This document shows, one piece after another, positions 8,797 to 17,371 of a DNA stretch of 64,000 nt. The stretch is from Deltaproteobacteria bacterium. GTDB taxonomy: Bacteria > Myxococcota_C > UBA6777. Location: the NCBI GenBank assembly GCA_006226375.1, contig SBHC01000005.1:186001-250000 (forward strand), in the 5' to 3' direction. A model generated the notes under the pieces. The model had not been told where the DNA came from, did not search any database, and was given only the letters and a program-made list of their open reading frames with translations. Made by a program: the position numbers and the translations under genes. The first letter of the stretch is position 1. Each line of letters begins with the position of its first letter.

Positions 8797-9867
8797 CTAC
8801 GAAGTGGCCAGAGGCAAGTGTGATGGTGAGGAGCTTTCAGCCTCATCGTCTATAGGAGCCGGACCTTCCTTCCAAGAGCGCTCCAACGACGAAGACAAAA
8901 GAGTCCCACCCTGCGGCTCAGGAGGAGCCCCAGAAGGGTCGGCCAACATGGCGCGGGCCTTACCAATGTCAAGCTCAATTTGCTTACGCAGAGCCTGAGC
9001 AGACGAAAACGACTGTTCGCTACGAACGCGCCCCACGAAGTGGACACGCAAGATGCTATCGTAGAGATCTCCTTCAAAGTCGAGGAGGTGACTCTCGACA
9101 GACAAGGCAGAGTTGTCGTGAAAGGTCGGCCGAATGCCGACGTTGGTCACGGCAGGGAACATACCTTGTGAGGTGTCCACCCAACAGGCATAAACCCCGT
9201 GGGCAGGCATCATTTCTTGTGAAGTAGATAGGTTGGCAGTCGGGAAACCAAGCTCTCGACCACGCTGAAAGCCCTGCACAACTTGACCGTGCAAGAAGAA
9301 GGGGCGGCCCAACAGGAGCTGAGCTTTTTCCATGTTTCCTTCGGCCACAAACTCACGGACCTTGGAGCTCGAAGCGACAATCCCTTCAAACGACAGGGGA
9401 GGAACTTCATGGACCTCTACACCCACACGAGAGGCAAGCTCCTGTAACTTCTGAACGCCTGCTTTGCCACCGCGCCCAAAGGTAAAGTCGTACCCGACAA
9501 AGATGGTATGAGCCCGCATCCGCTCGACCAGGACATCGTTCACAAACTGTTCAGGAGAGAGCGATGCGAAGTCTCGATTGAAGGGTTCTTCCACCAAAAT
9601 GTCGATCCCCATAGCGTCGAGGATTTCGCGTTTTTGGATGTGCGTGTTAAGCAAGGCTGGTGCGCGTTTGGGCACGAGAACTTTGAGAGGATGGGGTTGA
9701 AAGGTGTACACCAACGAGGAAAGTTGGTGGGTCTGTGCGTTCGCTTGCACTTTCTCTATGATTTCACGATGGCCACGATGTACACCATCAAAGTTGCCGA
9801 TGGTGAGAATTGTGCGCTGTTGCGTTGCTGGCAAACAGCGGTATCCGCTGTAAAATTTCAAGGCCAA
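8797..9867 (-). CDS. ribF: Bifunctional riboflavin kinase / FAD synthetase
   Basis: RibF makes FMN and FAD from riboflavin in the cytoplasm. The N-terminal FAD synthetase (nucleotidyltransferase) domain shows GNFDGVHRGH, the pair HPLKVL and the FGRGG loop; the C-terminal flavokinase domain shows GRELGFPTANL and GVRPTF-like IRPTF. At 356 residues it is about 40 longer than E. coli RibF because of a C-terminal tail rich in Ser, Pro, Glu and Asp after LADPSG, which is probably disordered. FAD made here is needed by Lpd (43.7 kb) and Gor (59.7 kb). The gene stands first in a leftward ribF-pilB pair. Confidence 0.95.
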   Translation of the reverse strand: MALKFYSGYRCLPATQQRTILTIGNFDGVHRGHREIIEKVQANAQTHQLSSLVYTFQPHPLKVLVPKRAPALLNTHIQKREILDAMGIDILVEEPFNRDFASLSPEQFVNDVLVERMRAHTIFVGYDFTFGRGGKAGVQKLQELASRVGVEVHEVPPLSFEGIVASSSKVREFVAEGNMEKAQLLLGRPFFLHGQVVQGFQRGRELGFPTANLSTSQEMMPAHGVYACWVDTSQGMFPAVTNVGIRPTFHDNSALSVESHLLDFEGDLYDSILRVHFVGRVRSEQSFSSAQALRKQIELDIGKARAMLADPSGAPPEPQGGTLLSSSLERSWKEGPAPIDDEAESSSPSHLPLATS

Positions 9868-10252
9868 AGTACCCTAGCAAGGAAAAGAGTGAGACAGGAA
9901 CCAACTGCAGAAGGGTTTTGCATCACTCGAAGGAAGGGTTGTCCTACAGCAAAAAGCTGCGAAATACCAAGCCAGTCGTTTGCTGACAGAGTTTTGTTGT
10001 AACTCCCTTGCCCCAGGCTGTCAATGGGTGTTTCGGTGAAGGAGGCGAAGGCATTTCTCAAGCAAGGGGACAGACAGGCGCTCACTTGGGCTACAAAAAA
10101 TGGGAGAAGAAAGCCTCGGGCAAACGAGGAAGAGTGCTTTTCTCTGCACAACTCATCTTGACCTTCCCCACGCGCTCAGTTATGGTGACTCAATGGTAGA
10201 TAAATCACCCTGCTGCTGGCTGTTCACCGGTCAGTTATAGGCACAGGCAATC
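9868..10252. other. Divergent intergenic region between ribF and the kinase
   Basis: This 385-base region separates the leftward ribF-pilB transcript from the rightward kinase. It contains only weak frames. Near its right end lies a good promoter candidate for the kinase, given as its own entry. The middle part has a duplicated GAAG/GGAAG texture but no tRNA or strong hairpin that I can recognise. Confidence 0.4.
10158..10186 (+). promoter_or_regulatory. Sigma-70-like promoter for the MshEN kinase
   Basis: TTGACC at 10158-10163 and TATGGT at 10181-10186 are separated by exactly 17 bases, close to the housekeeping consensus. It would give a leader of roughly 60 bases before the kinase ATG at 10253. 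Position and spacing are seen in the sequence; activity is inferred. Confidence 0.45.
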
Positions 10253-12667
10253 ATGACGGCAGCTTCGGACAACTCGGAACGCTTTATCCAACTGTTGATA
10301 GACGACGGTCTTATCCGTCGTGAGGATTGGCAGATCGCGCAATCCATCCACAAAGTCCAAGGGGGCCGACTGATTGAGATTCTCCTTGGGTTGTGCCCCA
10401 TTAGTGAGGAGGATCTGTACCAAGCGACCGCTCGACAGATGAACCTCCCCTTCTGGTCCGAGCACGAACTCACGAACATCAATCTGTCCTCTGAGTTGCT
10501 TGAGAAGTTCCCTGCTACCGTTGTGTTGGAGTACAACTTCCTCCCTATCAAGTGGGAAGGCCGCGAGGGACAACGCACCCTCCACCTCGTCATCCCCAAC
10601 CCCCTGGAACACGAAACCCTTACAGCGATACGTATTTACGGCCAGGCCGCCTACCTCAATCTTGGCGTCGCCACTCCCAGCGCCATCGTAAATGCGATCC
10701 AGGTCCACTACAAGAATCGAATCCCGGCTCCCGGAGAAGCGGAAGTCGAGGAGGCGCTGTCCGACCTCGACGAGAAGGTCCCCGGCATCACCACAGGCCA
10801 GCATCGTGGAGTTGCACCTCCCAAGCTCCAGCTTAAAGAATGCCCGGCCTGTACCTCGCCTCAGCCCATGGATGCAGAACACTGCGGCCAGTGTGGCTCT
10901 CCCATGGACCTCTCAGCAGCGGATCCCATCCTGGGCAAGACGGTTGGAACCTTCTACCTTCAGAGCAAGCTGGGCGAAGGTGGGATGGGCGTCGTGTACC
11001 GCGCCATCAACGAGGAAAACCAGCAGGAAGCTGCGGTTAAGATCCTCCGAAACCACCTCACCACCAACGAGCGTGTGGTCAAGCGATTCCACAGAGAAGC
11101 GCAAGCCCAAAACCAACTTCGTCATGAAAACATCGTCTACGTTCATGACTTCGGCTTCGAAGAAGGGGTAGGATTCTTCATCGCGATGGAGTTCCTCCGC
11201 GGCAAAAGCATGGAGGAGCTTCTCGAAGAACACTCCGATCTGATGTCCGTTCCTTTTGTTGGAACCATCCTTCGACAAGTCTGTGACGCCATGGGCTTTG
11301 CCCACAGTCGCGGCATCTACCACCGCGACCTCAAGCCTGACAACATCTTCCTTCTGGACATGGGTCAGTGGGAACCCACTGCAAACCAACACGTCAAAGT
11401 TCTCGACTTTGGTGTGGCCAAGATGGTTGCGAGTGAAGAGGACGAACGCCTGACCCGCACAGGGATGACCATCGGAACACCTCGTTACATGGCCCCAGAG
11501 CAAGCGGGAGATGGCGCAGCAGACCACCGGTCCGACATCTACTCCCTGGGTGTTATTTTGTTTGAGATGCTCACCGGGAAGTCACCGTTTGAGGGCAGCA
11601 GCGCGTACCAAATCATGCTGCGCCACGTGTACGCCGATCCACCTGCGTTGCGGGAAGTCCGACCGGATATCCCCTACCCTCCTCAGCTTGAAGAATTCCT
11701 CAAGCGAACGATGGCCAAAGACCCGAGGAAGCGGCCAGCTTCCATGGATATGTTCTGGCAAGAGTTGCAGCCTTGCATGCAAATCCTGGAAAATGAGATT
11801 GGCTCCACTACATGTTTGCACGATGAAGCCCGCGGGCCCTTCCGACGCAGCAACACACCAGGGGCAACGCCAGAAACGGCAGAACCTCCTGTCATTGTCG
11901 GCCGAATGGTGAAGTCCACCAATCCACCCATGGGTCCTCCAGGAGCGAACATCCCAACGACCATGGCTCCGACGGTCAATCCAGAGCCAGCCTGGAGCAG
12001 CCCCGCGGGAACTCCCCCCCCGGCCTCCATGCCTGTACAGCAGATGTATCAGCCTCAGGCACAACATGTACAACATTCTCCAATGCCTCAACCCACGGCG
12101 CCAGCCACTCCGCCTCCTGCGACGGGTAGCTCCAGTTGGTTGAACGACGAAGAACTGCAAGACTGGGAAAGCGCCTTCCCTGAAGAGAACATCCCTGGAA
12201 ATCGAATGGGCGGAATGCATCCAGGAGGAATGCCTGGCCAACCGATGCAGCCCGGACCAGTTCCTTCCTATGCCAACATGGATCCCATCCCGACGGGTGG
12301 AGGGCAAGGACAAGATCCAGCTTCGGTGCCCTTCCCAGGCTTCTCCGATGTCGGAAGCGCACCTCATACACCAGCACCACAGAGTTCAGCCATTCGCCCC
12401 TCGATCCTTTCGTCCTCGCCGAACAACACTCCAAACAGCGGGACACGAACCAACACAGGCAGCAAACCTGTGCGTTCAGGGGGTCTGAATCTTCGGGGCA
12501 ACAAAAACAAGATCCGCGAGAAAAGCCGGATCGTTCAGCCACGAGCTCTCAAGCAAAAACCCACCAACTCAGGCTCATCCAGCGGTTTGATGAAGATTTT
12601 CTTCATCCTGCTCGTCCTCGCGCTCGTCGGAAGCGGTGTTTGGTACTATCTTACTCAGATGAAGTAG
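10253..12667 (+). CDS. Ser/Thr protein kinase with N-terminal MshEN domain and zinc ribbon
   Basis: Order of parts in the 804-residue product: residues 8-155 resemble the MshEN domain of GspE/PilB ATPases; residues 197-214 are a CX2CX10CX2C zinc ribbon; residues about 232-500 are a complete Hanks-type kinase with the P-loop GEGGMG, AVKIL Lys, HRDLKPDN, DFG and APEQ; residues about 510-770 are a Pro/Met/Gly/Gln-rich linker; a single C-terminal membrane helix (FFILLVLALVGSGVWYY) ends in TQMK, so the kinase is cytoplasmic and tail-anchored. The MshEN signature keeps R39, L40 and Q62 but has Ile for the first Gly and Cys for the second, so c-di-GMP binding is uncertain. HRD-type kinases are normally activated by loop phosphorylation. 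The 3' end overlaps birA by 17 bp, tail to tail. Confidence 0.9.
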   Translation: MTAASDNSERFIQLLIDDGLIRREDWQIAQSIHKVQGGRLIEILLGLCPISEEDLYQATARQMNLPFWSEHELTNINLSSELLEKFPATVVLEYNFLPIKWEGREGQRTLHLVIPNPLEHETLTAIRIYGQAAYLNLGVATPSAIVNAIQVHYKNRIPAPGEAEVEEALSDLDEKVPGITTGQHRGVAPPKLQLKECPACTSPQPMDAEHCGQCGSPMDLSAADPILGKTVGTFYLQSKLGEGGMGVVYRAINEENQQEAAVKILRNHLTTNERVVKRFHREAQAQNQLRHENIVYVHDFGFEEGVGFFIAMEFLRGKSMEELLEEHSDLMSVPFVGTILRQVCDAMGFAHSRGIYHRDLKPDNIFLLDMGQWEPTANQHVKVLDFGVAKMVASEEDERLTRTGMTIGTPRYMAPEQAGDGAADHRSDIYSLGVILFEMLTGKSPFEGSSAYQIMLRHVYADPPALREVRPDIPYPPQLEEFLKRTMAKDPRKRPASMDMFWQELQPCMQILENEIGSTTCLHDEARGPFRRSNTPGATPETAEPPVIVGRMVKSTNPPMGPPGANIPTTMAPTVNPEPAWSSPAGTPPPASMPVQQMYQPQAQHVQHSPMPQPTAPATPPPATGSSSWLNDEELQDWESAFPEENIPGNRMGGMHPGGMPGQPMQPGPVPSYANMDPIPTGGGQGQDPASVPFPGFSDVGSAPHTPAPQSSAIRPSILSSSPNNTPNSGTRTNTGSKPVRSGGLNLRGNKNKIREKSRIVQPRALKQKPTNSGSSSGLMKIFFILLVLALVGSGVWYYLTQMK

Positions 12668-13427
12668 GTCGGAGATGCACGCAGTCTCCTGTCTGAATGG
12701 TACGCTGCGTTCCATGCTCGTCTTCTAGAATCAAGGCAAGGTTGGAAGCAATATCACGGGCAAGTCCTTCGATGGTCTCGGAAGGTGTTTGCACACGAAC
12801 CCGCCTTCCCAGCGTGTTGAGTTTCTCTTTCCAACGAAGCACCAGATCAAACTGACGAAGATGACCGGAAGACAAAGCTTCCCACATCACAAACACACGA
12901 TGTCCTATGGTTTCGGCCAACATATCTACAGACAAAGAAGTTCCTGTTAGCTCTTGGAGCGATGTGGGTCGAAGACCATGATCTCCTTCAGGCAACGCGA
13001 CTTGTGTGTTAACGTTCATCCCCAATCCCACAACAACATGGGGCGCTTGAGGAGCATCCAAAACATACTCCGCAAGAATGCCGCCCATCTTGGTATCGCT
13101 TTCGTTCTTCTCCTTGCAGGGTAGGATGAAGTCATTGGGCCACTTGAGCCAGATGTCAGTGGTGTACTCTTCGTGAAGAACTTCTGCGGCAGCGACGCCA
13201 ACAGCAACACTGTACAACGTTGGACTCAACGACGGATGAACGGGACAAGAGAGAGACAGATAAAGTCCCCCTTCTGGGGAAAGCCACGTCCGCCCCAACC
13301 GACCACGCCCAGCGTGCTGTTCGAGCGCCCACGCAGCCGCCAACGAGGCCTCCCCAACTCGGACCTTTTCACGCAAAAAAACGTTGGTCGAGTGTACCGA
13401 GTCCAACTTGAACCACTGGGGTTGCAT
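12651..13427 (-). CDS. birA: Biotin--[acetyl-CoA-carboxylase] ligase
   Basis: The enzyme activates biotin with ATP and attaches it to the carrier-protein lysine of carboxylases. The biotin-AMP loop GRGRLGRTW, the motif LKWPND and the GGILAE strand are all present, followed by a C-terminal SH3-like cap (LGRRVRVQTPSETIEGLARDI). I chose the ATG at 13427 (MQPQWFKLDS) because the first conserved residues (DSVHSTN) follow at once; the longer frame to 13580 would lie inside the upstream gene. With 258 residues it lacks the N-terminal helix-turn-helix of E. coli BirA, so it is a plain ligase and not a repressor. It follows the thermonuclease gene by 14 bp. Confidence 0.93.
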   Translation of the reverse strand: MQPQWFKLDSVHSTNVFLREKVRVGEASLAAAWALEQHAGRGRLGRTWLSPEGGLYLSLSCPVHPSLSPTLYSVAVGVAAAEVLHEEYTTDIWLKWPNDFILPCKEKNESDTKMGGILAEYVLDAPQAPHVVVGLGMNVNTQVALPEGDHGLRPTSLQELTGTSLSVDMLAETIGHRVFVMWEALSSGHLRQFDLVLRWKEKLNTLGRRVRVQTPSETIEGLARDIASNLALILEDEHGTQRTIQTGDCVHLRPTSSE

Positions 13428-13441
13428 CGACCTCAGACGAC

Positions 13442-14269
13442 TCACTCGCCCGCGGCCTTCGCGAAGGAGGTCTTCATCGCCGTGGAACAGATCTTGTCGT
13501 GGTTGGGATTGTATTTGTAGTACCAGTTGTAAACGGAGGTGCTCATCGTCTTTTTCACAGCGGGACGGCCTTCTCCCCACATCCCTTTTTTGTTTCGGAT
13601 AGCGTCAGCTTCAGCCTGGCAGTACACCGCGACTTTCTCATTGGTGTAGCGAGTAAAGGCCCAAGCGTTGCCGTCCAGAAGAACCTGCGTTCCCACGTCT
13701 TTACCGTCGGGGGTTTCGAGGTAAGCGAGGTGTCGCCCAAACTCATCCTTTTCACATTCCTCCCCATCCATGACGCAAGAGAGCTTGACTCTCCGGGCGT
13801 TCCCCGACAGCAAGTTTTTGATGTATTCGTAGGACTTGAAGCCATAAAAGTCCTTGTCCTTGGAGCACTTTTGGAAGGGAGAGCCCGTCTGATCGACTTT
13901 GTAACATTCGGGGGCGTTCACGCCCTTCAGCCGAATGCGCGACGCCCAACCTCCCGGCTTCATCACCACATACAAGGTGTCACCGTCGGTGATGTGCACG
14001 ACCGTTGCCGTGTAGCCATCAACCGGATACTTGGGAACAGGAGGGATGTCTTGGGGCTCGGGCTCCGGTCCCGGCGGTTCAGGCCCAGGCTCAGGCCCAG
14101 GCTCGGGCCCAGGTTCAGGCCCTGACTGGTTTTCATCTTGCACTCCGGCATCCGAGGTTGCTTCCACAACCGCTTCATCACCGTCACCAGACTCAAGCCG
14201 GTTGATCACGCGAGAGCAACCGAACGAAAGAGTCAACAACAAGCCTACACAAACAATCCAAACTCTCAT
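13442..14269 (-). CDS. Thermonuclease-fold (SNase) lipoprotein
   Basis: The N-terminus carries a lipoprotein signal (LLLTLSFGC, Cys18). A linker of Pro-Gly-Pro-Glu repeats (residues about 50-75) follows, then a staphylococcal-nuclease domain. The catalytic set is visible: Arg and Glu in IRLKGVNAPE and the second Arg in DEFGRHLAYL, with the Ca-binding Asp in TDGDT. The domain also has six cysteines, suggesting disulfides. It should be a DNase/RNase tethered to the envelope. It overlaps coaBC by 4 bp (ATGA-type) and precedes birA, so it sits inside a cofactor operon, which is odd for an exported nuclease. A second SNase is at 30966-31937. Confidence 0.85.
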   Translation of the reverse strand: MRVWIVCVGLLLTLSFGCSRVINRLESGDGDEAVVEATSDAGVQDENQSGPEPGPEPGPEPGPEPPGPEPEPQDIPPVPKYPVDGYTATVVHITDGDTLYVVMKPGGWASRIRLKGVNAPECYKVDQTGSPFQKCSKDKDFYGFKSYEYIKNLLSGNARRVKLSCVMDGEECEKDEFGRHLAYLETPDGKDVGTQVLLDGNAWAFTRYTNEKVAVYCQAEADAIRNKKGMWGEGRPAVKKTMSTSVYNWYYKYNPNHDKICSTAMKTSFAKAAGE

Positions 14270-15498
14270 GAACGTTCCTTCGCCGCACGTAGCGTTCGCA
14301 CTTGATCCAGCAAGCGCTCTGCGACCTCTACTTTCGATAGCATTGGCAGGGACTCTGAGGAGCCATCCGCCTTAAGCAATACAACCTGGTTGGTATCCAC
14401 CCCAAACCCGCTTCCGGGCTGGGTCACATCGTTGGCCACAATCATATCAAGGTGTTTTCGTTTGAGCTTGCCCAGAGCGTGCTCCTCAACATGATCGGTT
14501 TCTGCAGCGAACCCAACAGTGATACGTTTGGGATCCTTGGGCAAAGAAGCAAGGATATCAGGGTTTCGGTCCAATTCAATGGCCAATGGCCCTGCTTTCT
14601 TCTTGATTTTGGTGGGCGCTTGCTCCTTGGGCTTGTAGTCTGCCACAGCCGCAGCCATAACCAAGGCCGTTGTCTCGGGCAATAGCGCATGAATCGCATC
14701 GTGCATGGACTGCGCGGAACGAACCTTCACGTGGTTGCATCCAGGAATCGGCGTGGGTGGAGAGACGCTGCTGACCAACGAAACCTGAGCCCCACGTCTT
14801 GCAGCAACCTGAGCAATGGCAAAGCCCATTTTCCCAGTCGACCGGTTGGACAAGAAACGGACCGGGTCAAGGTCTTCAAACGTCGGCCCTGCCGTGACAA
14901 CCACATGTTCGCCTTGCAAGTCCTGCTTGCCTCCCGACAGAAACCACTCACAAAACTCAACAATGCCGGGCGGATCCGCCAAACGCCCCAGGCCAAACTC
15001 GCCACAGGCTAGCTCTCCCTCTGTCGGCGGTGCGATCGCGTACCCAGGCCAGCTTGCGATGGTCTTAATGTTCGCGTCCACAGCAGGATGGGCAAACATC
15101 TGGGGGTTCATAGCAGGAGCAATCACAACGGGAGTGTCGGCCGCGATGATGGTGGTGGAGAGAAGGTCACTGGCGAGCCCATTGGCCAGACGTCCAATCA
15201 GCTGGGCGGTTGCTGGCGCAACGACAACAAGGTCTGCGCGTCGAGCCAGCTCAATGTGGGCCGTTGCCTCTTCCGGTCCGCCGCTGAACATCTCGTCGTA
15301 CACAGGTCGCCCGGTCAGGGAGAAGAACGTAAGGGGCGCAATGAATTGCTTGGCCGACGATGTCATCACAACCTGAACCTTCGCGCCAGCCTTGAGAAAC
15401 AACCGCGCCAACTCCGCCGATTTGTAAGCCGCAATGCTGCCGGACACTCCCAACAGGATCTCACGACCCGCCCAGAAAGCACCGGATTGTTGCGTCAT
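14266..15498 (-). CDS. coaBC: Bifunctional phosphopantothenoylcysteine decarboxylase / phosphopantothenate--cysteine ligase
   Basis: CoaBC performs two consecutive steps of coenzyme A synthesis. The N-terminal FMN-dependent decarboxylase shows GVSGSIAAYKS, the active-site His in HIELARRAD, APATAQLIGRLANG and the substrate clamp ACGEFGLGRLA; the C-terminal CTP-dependent ligase shows NRSTGKMG and the late KIKK segment. I place the start at the ATG at 15498 (MTQQSG) because AAAGGAAC lies 8 nt upstream; the ORF can be extended to 15522 without support. Its stop overlaps the start of the thermonuclease lipoprotein gene. CoA made here feeds the PDH complex at 40-45 kb. Confidence 0.95.
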   Translation of the reverse strand: MTQQSGAFWAGREILLGVSGSIAAYKSAELARLFLKAGAKVQVVMTSSAKQFIAPLTFFSLTGRPVYDEMFSGGPEEATAHIELARRADLVVVAPATAQLIGRLANGLASDLLSTTIIAADTPVVIAPAMNPQMFAHPAVDANIKTIASWPGYAIAPPTEGELACGEFGLGRLADPPGIVEFCEWFLSGGKQDLQGEHVVVTAGPTFEDLDPVRFLSNRSTGKMGFAIAQVAARRGAQVSLVSSVSPPTPIPGCNHVKVRSAQSMHDAIHALLPETTALVMAAAVADYKPKEQAPTKIKKKAGPLAIELDRNPDILASLPKDPKRITVGFAAETDHVEEHALGKLKRKHLDMIVANDVTQPGSGFGVDTNQVVLLKADGSSESLPMLSKVEVAERLLDQVRTLRAAKERS

Positions 15499-15746
15499 GA
15501 TGTTGTTCCTTTTGTGTAGCATTTTCAGTCGAAGGAGAGCCCCAAACCTTTAGAATATTCGGGCCAATCGAGAGAAAAGGAGCCAAGTCGTGAAGCGTAA
15601 GAGCGTGAGGAGTTCGATCGTTTTGGGTTGTAGAAACCTGCAACTTGTGGCATTCCATGCCATGTCTGTCCTGCAATGTTGTGCAACACCCAAAGAACCA
15701 TCGGACAGTTATACCGTAGAGTTCGCTGGGAGAAAAGGAAAAATAT

Positions 15747-16640
15747 ATGAACACCATCTCCATCAATAGCATGACTGGATTTGGCCGCGCCGAACATGAA
15801 CTGGGCCATGGGAAGTTCATCGTTGAGATTCGTGGTGTCAACCACAAGCACAGCGACATCCGGGTCCGTTTGCCCCAAGGGCTGGGGTTCTTGGAGTTGC
15901 CCATCCGCAACCACGTAAAAGAAACCATCGGTCGTGGCCGGGTGGAAGTAAACATCAAGTGGGACACAGACTCAGAGGGAGCCTCCCTCCCACGGCTCGA
16001 CACCCGAGCTGTCGAGCACTACCTGGCTTTGTACAAAGAGTTGGGTCAACTCGTGGGTAAGGACCAGGCGACTCCAGATGTACAACAACTCCTGGACTTG
16101 CCAGGCGTTCTGACCACCTCATCACCGTCTCTAAGCACAGAAGAACTCCAGCCGCTCGCGATGGAAGCTTTGGACAAAGCCTTGCAACCGTTTCTGTCCA
16201 TGCGTCAGGAAGAAGGACACAACCTCCTGGCAGTCTTGCAAGAGCAGTTGGAGACCTTGCAGCGGCACGTCCAACAAGTGGAGATGCGCCTCCCAGACCT
16301 GCCCCAAGAACATTACAAGCGCCTCAAAAGCAAGCTGGAACAATGGGACCTCCCCAATGGCATCGACGAAGGCCGGCTGGAACAAGAGCTTGCCATCCTT
16401 GCGGAACGCTGTGACATCAGCGAAGAAGTCGACCGCGTACACAGCCATGTCCGACAATTCGATGGGTTGCTTCAACACGGTGGTGTGATTGGCCGGCGTC
16501 TCGACTTCCTCTGCCAGGAGCTTCACCGAGAAGCCAACACCATGGGAGCCAAAACCCAAGACCGCCAAGTCGCGCAAACACTGATTGCGCTCAAAGCCAC
16601 CATCGAAAAGCTACGCGAGCAAGTCCAGAACCTGGAGTAG
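15747..16640 (+). CDS. yicC: YicC/YloC-family endoribonuclease
   Basis: The product begins MNTISINSMTGFGRAE, the family hallmark (SMTGFGR near the N-terminus), continues with VEIRGVNHKHSDIRVRLP and ends in the helical DUF1732 domain with DRVHSHVRQFD and FLCQELHREANTMGAK, the most conserved C-terminal sentence. Length (297) fits the family. YicC proteins are soluble ring-forming endoribonucleases involved in small-RNA turnover. The start is the first ATG, with AGGAAAAAT upstream. gmk follows after 13 bp, the usual neighbour of yicC in many bacteria. Confidence 0.93.
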   Translation: MNTISINSMTGFGRAEHELGHGKFIVEIRGVNHKHSDIRVRLPQGLGFLELPIRNHVKETIGRGRVEVNIKWDTDSEGASLPRLDTRAVEHYLALYKELGQLVGKDQATPDVQQLLDLPGVLTTSSPSLSTEELQPLAMEALDKALQPFLSMRQEEGHNLLAVLQEQLETLQRHVQQVEMRLPDLPQEHYKRLKSKLEQWDLPNGIDEGRLEQELAILAERCDISEEVDRVHSHVRQFDGLLQHGGVIGRRLDFLCQELHREANTMGAKTQDRQVAQTLIALKATIEKLREQVQNLE

Positions 16641-16653
16641 AAGGAAGAGCATC

Positions 16654-17274
16654 ATGGAACACAAAGGTCTGCTGGTGGTCCTGGCCGCCACCTCAGGAAC
16701 AGGCAAAACCACCGTCAGCCGCGAACTCATCGAGCGTTGGCCTCGGGCTTCCATCTCGGTCTCGTTCACCACACGCGCTCCTCGCAAAGGTGAAGTGGAT
16801 GGGGAACACTACCATTTCATCTCCCGCGAACGCTTCCAAGAGATGATCGCCAATGACGAGTTCTTGGAGTTTGCCGAAGTCCACGGCAACTACTACGGAA
16901 CCGGCTTGCAGGCGACACGTGACATGCTGGCCCAAGGTCGCGACATCCTGCTCGACATCGACGTCCAGGGTGCTGAGAACGTACGCCAACAATTCGGCGA
17001 GCAGTGCGTGCTGATCTTCCTCTTGCCTCCGTCCTGGGACGCGATGCTCCAACGCCTCACGGATCGCGGCACCGACGACGAAGCCGAGATCAACAAGCGC
17101 CTGCAAACCGCACGCACCGAGATGCCTCTCGCGGGCTCCTTCGACTATCTTGTCGTCAATGGCTTCCTTGAAGAAGCCGTTCAGTCCGTCCTCGCCATTC
17201 TACGCGCCACTCCCCACCGCACCGCATTGATGCAACCCTACCTGGACGAACTCCTCCGCAACATGCCGGCCTAG
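16654..17274 (+). CDS. gmk: Guanylate kinase
   Basis: Gmk phosphorylates GMP to GDP. The P-loop is ATSGTGKTT (the common form is GPSGAGKST), and the GMP-binding segment SVSFTTRAPRKGEVDGEHYHF, the EFAEVHGNYYGT strand and DIDVQGA are intact. The start at 16654 is set by AAGGAAGAGC immediately upstream; the frame extends further left into yicC but without a site. Length 206 is normal. The stop codon is the first codon of a short tandem repeat (17272-17331). Usually gmk precedes rpoZ; here it is followed by a convergent lipoprotein gene instead. Confidence 0.95.
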   Translation: MEHKGLLVVLAATSGTGKTTVSRELIERWPRASISVSFTTRAPRKGEVDGEHYHFISRERFQEMIANDEFLEFAEVHGNYYGTGLQATRDMLAQGRDILLDIDVQGAENVRQQFGEQCVLIFLLPPSWDAMLQRLTDRGTDDEAEINKRLQTARTEMPLAGSFDYLVVNGFLEEAVQSVLAILRATPHRTALMQPYLDELLRNMPA

Positions 17275-17331
17275 ACGGGGAACGGTCAGGATAGACGGGG
17301 AACGGTCAGGATAGACGGGGAACGGTAAGGA
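17272..17331. repeat. Three tandem 20-bp repeats at the gmk 3' end
   Basis: A unit beginning TAGACGGGGAACGG is repeated at 17272-17291, 17292-17311 and 17312-17331; the third copy has one change (C to A). The first three bases are the gmk stop codon, so the repeat provides three in-phase TAG-containing copies. Confidence 0.85.
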
Positions 17332-17337
17332 CAGGGG

Positions 17338-17371
17338 TTAGGGGCAGAAGCCGGCGTTAGGGGCAGAAGCC
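17338..17371. repeat. 15-bp direct repeat duplicating the last codons of the cysteine-rich gene
   Basis: TTAGGGGCAGAAGCC occurs at 17338-17352 and again at 17357-17371. On the minus strand the second copy encodes the end of the lipoprotein (GFCP, stop), and the first copy repeats these codons just downstream, leaving a spare stop. Confidence 0.8.
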
